Shown here: positions 1 to 5,389 of the stretch, in pieces
Layout: each line of letters opens with the position of its first letter
Numbering within the stretch: the stretch's first letter is position 1
NCBI GenBank assembly: GCA_027083715.1
Contig: JALWNR010000170.1
Location: 1 to 6,435, forward strand
Length of the DNA: 6,435 nucleotides
From: Bacteroidales bacterium
Lineage (GTDB): Bacteria; Bacteroidota; Bacteroidia; Bacteroidales; NBLH01
Direction of reading: 5' to 3'
Notes under the pieces: model-generated
What the model was told of the DNA's origin: nothing
The model's input: only the letters and a program-made list of their open reading frames with translations
The model's database searches: none
Program-made: the position numbers and the translations under genes

Positions 1-1
1 A

Positions 2-454
2 GTTTTTCAAATAACAATTCCTCCTCTGCGCGATCGTAAAAATGATATTCCTGCTTTGGCAAATCACTTTATAAGATTGTTTAATTCGCAGTTTGGTAAA
101 AGAGTTCAGCCAATCGATGAAAAGGTAGTACAAGCACTTATACAATATAATTGGCCTGGAAATGTAAGGGAGTTAAGAAATGTAATGGAGCGTGCGGTTA
201 TCCTCGAAAGTAATAATACTATTAGTATTAAAGACCTTCCAAGAGAAATTAGAGATTTAAAATCAAGTATTGAACAGGGCAGTGATGAATATGACTTTAA
301 ATTACCGGAACAAGGAATTTCTTTGTATGAGCTTGAAAAACAAGTGATTGCGCAAGCGCTTCAAAAAACAAATTATAATCAAACACGTGCTTCAAAGCTG
401 TTAGGTATTTCAAGAGATACTTTAAGATATAAACAAAAGAAGTACGGAATTTAG
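2..454 (+). CDS. Sigma-54-dependent response regulator/activator, C-terminal part (5' end outside window)
   Basis: This is the last 150 codons of a bacterial enhancer-binding protein that activates RNA polymerase carrying sigma-54. The frame is open to the left edge, so there is no start here; the TTG at 56 is an internal Leu codon. Visible residues 1-20 (IPPLRDRKNDIPAL) match the end of the AAA+ core, where family members read IPPLRxRxxDIP. Residues 51-58 (WPGNVREL) are the sensor-II motif, whose Arg contacts ATP. A linker follows, then a Fis-type helix-turn-helix at about 108-150 (LLGISRDTLRYKQKKYG), which binds upstream activator sites. The Walker A and B motifs, the GAFTGA loop and any receiver domain lie outside, so the input signal is unknown. 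It is separated by 330 bp from the cytochrome genes and may or may not regulate them. The family call is very secure; the target genes are not. Confidence 0.95.
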   Translation, partial: VFQITIPPLRDRKNDIPALANHFIRLFNSQFGKRVQPIDEKVVQALIQYNWPGNVRELRNVMERAVILESNNTISIKDLPREIRDLKSSIEQGSDEYDFKLPEQGISLYELEKQVIAQALQKTNYNQTRASKLLGISRDTLRYKQKKYGI

Positions 455-457
455 TTA

Positions 458-499
458 CATGGGGCATTTAACCCAGCCTAATGGGTTATTTCCCTCATG
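458..499 (+). terminator. Nested hairpin after the regulator gene, possible terminator
   Basis: The inner stem is TAACCCA (469-475) with TGGGTTA (482-488), perfectly complementary around a 6-nt loop. An outer stem pairs CATGGGG (458-464) with CCC-T-CATG (492-499), leaving one bulged T. It starts 4 nt after the regulator stop codon, where a terminator is expected. No clean T-run follows, so it may be a transcript-end or processing hairpin rather than a classic intrinsic terminator. Confidence 0.45.
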
Positions 500-590
500 T
501 TGTGCGGCATTATAAGCTTCTGTAAAATTTACTCTACAACTTTTTCACACAAAAATGCTGTTTAACATATATGATTATCAATCAATTACA

Positions 591-621
591 TTTGTTTTTT
601 GATTGGTTAATTATAAACTTG
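591..621 (+). promoter_or_regulatory. Candidate Bacteroidetes-type promoter for the tetraheme cytochrome
   Basis: TTTG at 591-594 is followed after 19 nt by TAAACTTG at 614-621. This fits the Bacteroidetes housekeeping consensus TTTG and TAnnTTTG with one mismatch. Transcription would start near 628, giving a leader of about 157 nt before the ATG at 785. Such matches arise easily in A/T-rich DNA, so this is only a candidate. A poorer one (TTTG at 733-736 with TATTTTAT at 756-763) would give a very short leader. Confidence 0.25.
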
Positions 622-627
622 TTATAT

Positions 628-645
628 ATCAATAAAAACATTGAT
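628..645. promoter_or_regulatory. Inverted repeat ATCAAT-N6-ATTGAT, possible operator
   Basis: ATCAAT (628-633) and ATTGAT (640-645) are perfect reverse complements around a 6-nt spacer. It overlaps the second TATCAAT repeat and sits at the predicted start of transcription from the 591-621 candidate. The half-sites are in the opposite order to an FNR box (TTGAT-N4-ATCAA), so I do not call it an FNR site. Confidence 0.25.
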
Positions 646-762
646 TTATATTACCGGTGTTAATCTTGTGCTTTTATATCAATGTGTTTGTAATTGTCTT
701 GTAATCAAAATGTTACGAATAATGGTATGTGGTTTGAATAGTTAAAGTAAATTAATATTTTA

Positions 763-772
763 TAAACGTTTA
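763..772. promoter_or_regulatory. 10-bp palindrome TAAACGTTTA before the cytochrome start
   Basis: This perfect palindrome ends 12 nt before the ATG at 785, in the expected leader or core promoter region. It could be an operator half or simply chance in A/T-rich DNA. The leader has no Shine-Dalgarno sequence, as is usual in Bacteroidota. Confidence 0.2.
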
Positions 773-784
773 ATATAACCAATT

Positions 785-1411
785 ATGAAAAGGTACAAAT
801 TATTTTTTACACTGATTGCATTATTTGCTTTTGCAAATTTTAGTTTTGGACAAATAACAGGTTCCGGACATGATTTTTCATCAAATGCATGGGCAAATAA
901 TGAAATCTGTATTGTGTGTCATACACCACACAATGGAACTGCAACAGCAAATGCACCATTGTGGAATCGTCAACTATCTTCTGTTGGCTCATACACGTTG
1001 TATAGTTCACCAACTTTTGATGCAGCGGGTTCAGTTGTTGATCCGGTAGGATCTTCTACCTCAAATTCAAGGCTTTGCCTAAGCTGCCATGATGGAACAG
1101 TAGCTTTGGAAAACTTTGGTGGTACAACAACCGGTTCTGCCTATGTTCCCGGATATGCTAATGTAGGAACAGATATTAGTAATGATCATCCTATCTCTTT
1201 CACCTATGATCCGGCTTTAGCCACTACTGATGGAGGTTTATATGATCCTACTACCCGACCTGCTTTAGGAGGAACTATTTCATCTACTATGTTATTTAGT
1301 GGTCAGTTAGAGTGTGCTTCGTGCCATGATGTACATGACAATATTAACGGAAGCTTTTTAAGGATGTCGAACACAGGAAGTGCATTATGTTTAACTTGTC
1401 ATAACAAGTGA
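785..1411 (+). CDS. Secreted tetraheme c-type cytochrome, OmcE-like nanowire subunit candidate
   Basis: The product has 208 residues. A signal peptide (about 1-22, MKRYKLFFTLIALFAFANFS then FG) sends it through Sec to the periplasm, where heme is attached. There is no lipobox, so it is soluble or exported further. Four CXXCH motifs sit at 42-46, 98-102, 177-181 and 202-206. The only other histidines are 29, 49, 135 and 184, exactly enough to be distal ligands of four bis-His hemes. Landmarks such as CHTPHN, PLWNR, LYSS, LCLSCHDG, DHP, ECASCHDVHD and LCLTCHNK resemble the doubled-CXXCH group that, as I recall, includes Geobacter OmcE, whose tetraheme subunits stack into conductive filaments. 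Filament formation is inferred; a plain periplasmic or extracellular electron shuttle is the alternative. The ATG chosen gives a standard signal peptide; there is no Shine-Dalgarno. Two hairpins follow the gene, suggesting its transcript is made or kept separately from the downstream genes. Confidence 0.93.
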   Translation: MKRYKLFFTLIALFAFANFSFGQITGSGHDFSSNAWANNEICIVCHTPHNGTATANAPLWNRQLSSVGSYTLYSSPTFDAAGSVVDPVGSSTSNSRLCLSCHDGTVALENFGGTTTGSAYVPGYANVGTDISNDHPISFTYDPALATTDGGLYDPTTRPALGGTISSTMLFSGQLECASCHDVHDNINGSFLRMSNTGSALCLTCHNK

Positions 1412-1420
1412 TTGTTATGA
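1399..1420 (+). other. Perfect 9-bp hairpin with GNRA-type loop over the cytochrome stop codon
   Basis: TCATAACAA (1399-1407) pairs perfectly with TTGTTATGA (1412-1420) around the tetraloop GTGA (1408-1411), a GNRA-type loop in RNA. The stop codon TGA (1409-1411) lies in the loop. The stem is mostly A-T, so stability is modest. It sits 15 nt ahead of the terminator-like hairpin and could protect the 3' end of the tetraheme mRNA or slow termination. The pairing is seen directly; any role is inference. Confidence 0.45.
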
Positions 1421-1435
1421 AGATTATAAAATTTC

Positions 1436-1466
1436 AAAGGGCGATTTAATATCGCCTTTCTTATTG
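1436..1466 (+). terminator. Terminator-like hairpin between tetraheme cytochrome and NHL lipoprotein genes
   Basis: AAAGGGCGAT (1436-1445) pairs with ATCGCCTTT (1451-1459) around a TTAAT loop, with one bulged G. It is followed by the T-rich tract CTTATT. It is the most GC-rich element of this gap. It would end transcripts of the small cytochrome, fully or partly, before the NHL lipoprotein at 1484. Partial read-through would give high tetraheme and low conduit expression from one promoter. Confidence 0.65.
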
Positions 1467-1483
1467 ATATAAATAAAAAAATA

Positions 1484-2566
1484 ATGAAAAGACTCTTTCT
1501 TTTGTATATCATAATAGCCGGATTATTGTTTTTATCAGTATCTTGTATTCATAATAAAAAAAAGCAAGCTGTTCCTAAAGAATATACTTTTTTTCCTTTA
1601 CCTCCCGATACGGCTAAAATACAATTCCTTTTAAGCATTAACAGTTCAACTGATATTGAAGGTGAACAATCGGGCTTTAATAAATTTATTTTTGGTGAGG
1701 CTAAGCCTAAAACCATGCTTAAACCGTATGGGGTTAAAATCCATAATGGAAAAATATACGTTTGTGATACAGGAGTTAAAGGTATAGTTATTATTGATTT
1801 AGAAAAAAATACATTCGATTATTTTATACCACAAGGAAGAGGAACCTTAAAATTGCCCATTAGTTGTTTTGTTGATAAAAAAGGCTATTTATATGTAGCG
1901 GATGGAAATCGCAGGCAAATAGTAGTATTTGATGATAAAGGCGGATATGTAAATGCTTTTGGTGAAGCTGAGAATTTTAAACCGACTGATGTTTTTGTTA
2001 CTGAAGACACAATTTGGGTAGCAAATGTAAAAAATCATCATATTGAGCTTTATAAAAACGATTCAACTTACAGTCATCTATCGTATTTTCCTGAAATAGA
2101 GCATGGTGCTGAGGCATACTTAAACCAACCAACAAATATAAGTGTTACACAAGACAAAGTTTATGTAACTGATTTTGGTAGTTTTAAGGTTAAAATATAC
2201 AATCATTCCGGTGAGTTTATCGGTTCTGTGGGAAGTTATGGTAAAAGTTTTGGACAATTTGTTCGTCCTAAAGGGATTGCATTGGATAATGAGGAAAATC
2301 TTTATGTTGTAGATGCTGCATTTCAGAACATTCAAATATTTGATAAGAAAAAACAATTATTAATGTTTTTTGGTGGAGCTTACAGCGGACCGGGCAGTAT
2401 GTCTTTGCCCGCAAAGATAGATATCAACTATAACAATAAAAGGTATTTTCAAAAATATGTTGATCCCAAGTTTAGTATAAAATATTTAATACTGGTTACT
2501 AACTTATACGGAGGAAACAAACTAAATATATATGCAAGGGTAGAAGCCCGAAACATAAATCAATAA
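1484..2566 (+). CDS. NHL-repeat six-bladed beta-propeller lipoprotein
   Basis: The product has 360 residues. It begins with a lipoprotein signal, MKRLFLLYIIIAGLLFLSVS, then Cys21 in the lipobox LSVSC, so it should be lipid-anchored in the envelope, probably at the outer membrane. Six NHL-like blades follow: about 78-110, 122-160, 165-192, 212-250, 258-297 and 308-352. Recurring patterns are LYVADGNRRQIVVFD, VYVTDFGSFKVKIYN and LYVVDAAFQNIQIFD, typical of NHL strands. There is no CXXCH and no obvious catalytic site, so it is likely a binding or scaffold protein. NHL proteins often occur beside multiheme cytochrome and porin genes, where they are thought to help assembly or docking; that role is inferred here. 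The stop is 5 nt before the nine-heme cytochrome, implying cotranscription. No Shine-Dalgarno precedes the ATG. The fold call is strong; the partner is unknown. Confidence 0.9.
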   Translation: MKRLFLLYIIIAGLLFLSVSCIHNKKKQAVPKEYTFFPLPPDTAKIQFLLSINSSTDIEGEQSGFNKFIFGEAKPKTMLKPYGVKIHNGKIYVCDTGVKGIVIIDLEKNTFDYFIPQGRGTLKLPISCFVDKKGYLYVADGNRRQIVVFDDKGGYVNAFGEAENFKPTDVFVTEDTIWVANVKNHHIELYKNDSTYSHLSYFPEIEHGAEAYLNQPTNISVTQDKVYVTDFGSFKVKIYNHSGEFIGSVGSYGKSFGQFVRPKGIALDNEENLYVVDAAFQNIQIFDKKKQLLMFFGGAYSGPGSMSLPAKIDINYNNKRYFQKYVDPKFSIKYLILVTNLYGGNKLNIYARVEARNINQ

Positions 2567-2571
2567 TTTGA

Positions 2572-3408
2572 ATGCAAAAAATAGGAAAAATACATATGCT
2601 AAGCATTTTGTTCATAACGACAACTTATTTTATGGCTTGTACACCCAAAAAAAGCTATAAAGTTTTATCGTTCTTTTTTGATGGTGTTCCTATACCGGAT
2701 ACAACAGAGTATTTAGCATCAGTTGATAGTATTTTGGCAGCAGATAGTACAAACATTACGGCAACAAATAATCTTGTTCCGGCAATGTTTTATCATGCTC
2801 CTTACCAAAAAAAACAATGCGAGAGTTGTCATGATCAGCGCTCAATGGGTAAAACTATTAAGCCCCAGCCTCAATTATGTTATAATTGTCATGATGATTT
2901 TTCCGAAATTTATAAATCTATTCATGGCCCTGTTGGTGGAGGATTTTGTACTTCTTGTCATAACCCACACAAATCAAAAACGGATAAATTACTTTTACGG
3001 ACAACACAAAAGTTATGTACTTTTTGCCACGATTCGTTGCTGGTTTTCAACAGTCGTTATCATCAGGACAACGATATTTCAAATTGTACAGAGTGTCATA
3101 ACCCGCATGGTGGTGATAACAGGTTTATGCCTCAAAAAGGTTCATGCTATAAATGCCATGAAAATTTCAATAATAAACTAAAATATGTACATGGACCGGT
3201 TGCCGGTGAATATTGTACAACATGTCATAGTCCGCATGTAACAAAAACATTTAAACTATTGAAAAAACAAGGGAATGCATTATGCTTAAATTGTCATGAT
3301 AAAAAATTGATTTTTGAAACCAATTATCATAAAAATACAGATAAAACTTGTACAAAATGTCATAACCCGCATGGCGGAGACAACAGATTTTTTATTAAAC
3401 CTAAATAA
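2572..3408 (+). CDS. Nine-heme c-type cytochrome lipoprotein (doubled-CXXCH family)
   Basis: The product has 278 residues. A short signal peptide ends at YFMAC, placing the lipidated Cys at 23. A heme-free stretch (24-82, with SFFFDGVPIPD at 33-43) precedes nine CXXCH motifs starting at residues 83, 103, 126, 149, 172, 192, 215, 238 and 260. Spacing is a regular 20-23 residues. Outside CXXCH the mature protein has exactly nine histidines (75, 118, 133, 164, 179, 207, 222, 253, 267), so all hemes are probably bis-His and low-potential. Hemes 2-5 and 6-9 are duplicated tetraheme units. It would form a short heme wire anchored at the outer membrane, passing electrons to or through the barrel protein encoded 8 nt downstream. 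Met9 (2596) is an alternative start that still leaves a short hydrophobic lipoprotein signal. Which side of the membrane it faces is not shown. Confidence 0.93.
   Translation: MQKIGKIHMLSILFITTTYFMACTPKKSYKVLSFFFDGVPIPDTTEYLASVDSILAADSTNITATNNLVPAMFYHAPYQKKQCESCHDQRSMGKTIKPQPQLCYNCHDDFSEIYKSIHGPVGGGFCTSCHNPHKSKTDKLLLRTTQKLCTFCHDSLLVFNSRYHQDNDISNCTECHNPHGGDNRFMPQKGSCYKCHENFNNKLKYVHGPVAGEYCTTCHSPHVTKTFKLLKKQGNALCLNCHDKKLIFETNYHKNTDKTCTKCHNPHGGDNRFFIKPK
2878..3390 (+). repeat. Tandem duplication of a tetraheme module inside the nine-heme cytochrome
   Basis: Residues 103-185 (hemes 2-5) and 192-273 (hemes 6-9) align over about 82 positions with one gap; by eye about 45 are identical. Shared blocks include HGPV, the CTxCHxPH pair, LLxxxxxxLC and the identical ending CHNPHGGDNRF. 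The copies start 89 residues apart. The DNA copies differ at many synonymous sites, so the duplication is not recent. Heme 1 stands outside the repeat and may be the contact heme. Confidence 0.85.
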
Positions 3409-3416
3409 GTGTAAAA

Positions 3417-5381
3417 TTGAAAGTACTTAAACCGACATACTTTGCTTTATTTTTTCTATTATCTGCTGGTAGTTTGGCACAACAGCCTATTACTTCGGTT
3501 GGTATTTGGAAATTAACCAATTTAAACGGTGATTTTAATGTTTATTCATTTTATCGAGGAAACCAGCGTACTTTTAACCAATATTATGAATTTCATCAAA
3601 GTGCCTACATATCGGGTGGAATAAATTTAAAAGCAAAAAGTTTTTTCTGGGATCCCCGATTTATGACTTTGGATATAAATGCTGCCTTTTTCCCCGAGAC
3701 AGGAAATGAGCTCTATATAAATATTCCTGACCGCTCAGAAGTCAGAACATTAGGGAAACTAGATCTAAGAACAATTTTATTTAAGCAAAATGATCTTACG
3801 ATTAATGCTTTTCTTAATTTAAATCAAAGCATTAATAACAGAGAAAATTTAACAAGCCTTAAAGCAAACAATAAACGTTGGGGAACTAGTTTATCATTTA
3901 GAAATAAGGTGGCACCTATCAATATTAATTACAGCCAAAGTTTGTGGGATCAGGAAGAAATTGCCACACAGCGTGTTTTTCAAATGGACCAAAAAAGCTT
4001 TTTAACCAGAGTTTCAAAATCTTTCACGGAAAGGGATATTAATGAAATTAGTTACTCTCACGATAATTATTTTCGTAGAGATGGTGATTTAGCTCCGGTT
4101 GAAAATGTTGTGGACAATACATTCCTGAAAAATTCGGTTTATTTTGATACTAAAAAGAAATACAGTTTTCGATCTTTAATTAATGATTATAATCAAAGAG
4201 GCAGTAATGAATATAGAAGATTTCAAGCAAATGAACAGCTTTTGTTCAAACTTCCTCAAAGATTTACTTTTATTGCCGACTATTTGTTTTATAACTTAAA
4301 ACAACCCTCTCAAAATCTAAAACAAAACAGAATAAGAACTTCCCTTAAACATCAATTGTATGAAAGTTTGAATACGAATGTATGGTTTGAGTATTACAAA
4401 CTCAACCATACAGTTTATAATGAAGATAACAAGCGAATGGGGATAGATATTGTGTATTCAAAAAAAATACCTTTTAAAGGACATCTTAATTTAACTTATC
4501 GGTATTTCAGACAATTTCAGGATATGCAATCGCAGGATTCATACATAAATGTGTTTAATGAAGAGCTCATATTGTCCGACGGAGAAATTACTATTTTAAA
4601 CAGACCTTATATTGATTTAACAACTGTTGTTGTTAAGGATATTACCGGAACAATTGTTTATTTAAGAGATTTTGACTATATTTTGATTCAGAGAAATGAT
4701 TACGTTGAAATTCAACGCCTCCCCGGTGGACAAATACCGAATAATCAAGAAGTTTTTGTTGATTATAGGGCTTTACAACCCGGATCGTATCAATATATTG
4801 CAAATAATAACACTATTTCTGCCAATGTTCGCTTGTTTGGTCATTTGGTTGAAATGTATTATACAAAAGCGATGCAAGATTATCCTGTGCTTACAAATGT
4901 TGAGCATATTACTTTAAACCATTTTAATCAAACTATTATTGGGGCAAAGCTCGATGTTGATTTTATAAGTGCCGGTATTGAATATAATGATTATCAAAGC
5001 AATATTATTCCTTACACTATGATGAGGTACCACCTAAATTTGCAAAAAACATTTTATAAGCGACTTTTATGTTCATTATATGGAAATGTGCGTAATTATG
5101 AAAAAACAGTAGATAAAATACCACAGCAATTTATTGATGTAACAGCTAAAGTTATTTATCGTTTTAAAGCCAGAACAAGAATATCCACAGAAGCAGGATA
5201 TCGTAAACAAAATGGAGACGGAATTGATTTAGAATTATTTACCGGCAAAACTGAATTTGAAACTACTTATAGACAATTGACTTTTAAAGCGGGCATTGAT
5301 TTATATCAACGTAAAAATATTGGTGATGATAATCTTTTTTACAGTGTGTATGGTAAGCTTATCAGGAAATTTAAATTATAA
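3417..5381 (+). CDS. Outer-membrane beta-barrel protein, probable porin of a porin-cytochrome conduit
   Basis: The product has 654 residues and starts at TTG. The nearest in-frame upstream stop is at 3402-3404 with no ATG in between, and TTG gives a good signal peptide (about 1-22, MKVLKPTYFALFFLLSAGSLAQ). The first in-frame ATG is near residue 83 and would lose it. The mature part is a long series of alternating polar and aromatic/hydrophobic strands (LNLTYRYFRQF, NTNVWFEYYKLN, RISTEAGYRKQNG, LTFKAGIDLYQRK), typical of an outer-membrane barrel. The last strand (YSVYGKLIRKFKL) ends in Leu rather than the usual Phe. Residues about 399-457 form a distinct insert (VVVKDITGTIVYLRDFDY, IQRLPGGQIPN, VFVDYRALQPGSY) resembling a small beta-sandwich within the barrel. 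There are no CXXCH motifs. Between a multiheme lipoprotein gene 8 nt upstream and a large cytochrome gene 8 nt downstream, the likely job is a sheath letting hemes cross the membrane. No exact family can be named. Confidence 0.85.
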   Translation: MKVLKPTYFALFFLLSAGSLAQQPITSVGIWKLTNLNGDFNVYSFYRGNQRTFNQYYEFHQSAYISGGINLKAKSFFWDPRFMTLDINAAFFPETGNELYINIPDRSEVRTLGKLDLRTILFKQNDLTINAFLNLNQSINNRENLTSLKANNKRWGTSLSFRNKVAPININYSQSLWDQEEIATQRVFQMDQKSFLTRVSKSFTERDINEISYSHDNYFRRDGDLAPVENVVDNTFLKNSVYFDTKKKYSFRSLINDYNQRGSNEYRRFQANEQLLFKLPQRFTFIADYLFYNLKQPSQNLKQNRIRTSLKHQLYESLNTNVWFEYYKLNHTVYNEDNKRMGIDIVYSKKIPFKGHLNLTYRYFRQFQDMQSQDSYINVFNEELILSDGEITILNRPYIDLTTVVVKDITGTIVYLRDFDYILIQRNDYVEIQRLPGGQIPNNQEVFVDYRALQPGSYQYIANNNTISANVRLFGHLVEMYYTKAMQDYPVLTNVEHITLNHFNQTIIGAKLDVDFISAGIEYNDYQSNIIPYTMMRYHLNLQKTFYKRLLCSLYGNVRNYEKTVDKIPQQFIDVTAKVIYRFKARTRISTEAGYRKQNGDGIDLELFTGKTEFETTYRQLTFKAGIDLYQRKNIGDDNLFYSVYGKLIRKFKL

Positions 5382-5389
5382 ATCTTAAT

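Larger units (their letters stand above)
576..683 (+). repeat. Three TATCAAT direct repeats spaced about 50 bp
   Basis: TATCAAT occurs at 576-582, 627-633 and 677-683, that is 51 and 50 bp apart. The last two are part of a longer identical 9-mer, TATATCAAT (625-633 and 675-683). The same 9-mer is present inverted at 1463-1471, just before the next gene. The spacing, near five helical turns, would put the copies on about the same face of the DNA. They could be binding sites for one regulator, but the region is A/T-rich and chance is possible. Confidence 0.3.
455..784. other. 330-bp A/T-rich intergenic region between regulator and cytochrome locus
   Basis: No convincing reading frame is seen on either strand. 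The region holds a nested hairpin next to the regulator stop, a weak Bacteroidetes-type promoter match at 591-621, three TATCAAT copies at about 50-bp spacing, a short inverted repeat at 628-645 and a 10-bp palindrome just before the cytochrome start. It must contain the promoter of the tetraheme gene unless that gene is read through from upstream. I saw no good sigma-54 -24/-12 site and no tRNA or recognisable riboswitch. Confidence 0.7.

Noticed and set aside
56..454. TTG at 56 as the start of a 132-residue protein
   Set aside because: The frame is open to the left edge and residues before it (IPPLRDRKNDIPA) match the sigma-54 activator family, so this is an internal Leu codon.
628..645. 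FNR/CRP-type binding site
   Set aside because: The half-sites are in the opposite order and spacing to TTGAT-N4-ATCAA, and no TGTGA-N6-TCACA is seen.
486..760. Sigma-54 promoter (GG-N10-GC) upstream of the tetraheme gene
   Set aside because: GG near 507, 655 and 724 lacks a GC at the required 10-nt spacing and none resembles TGGCAC-N5-TTGC.
2120..2356. Minus-strand frame of 78 codons
   Set aside because: It lies wholly inside the NHL lipoprotein gene, matches no recognisable family and has low-complexity composition from the A/T-rich complement.
2723..3181. 152-codon + strand frame overlapping the nine-heme cytochrome
   Set aside because: It is a shifted reading of the CXXCH repeats; the other frame has nine intact heme motifs and a lipobox.
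4696..4917. 73-codon + strand frame inside the barrel gene
   Set aside because: It is a shadow of the 654-residue gene, with no leader or family signature.
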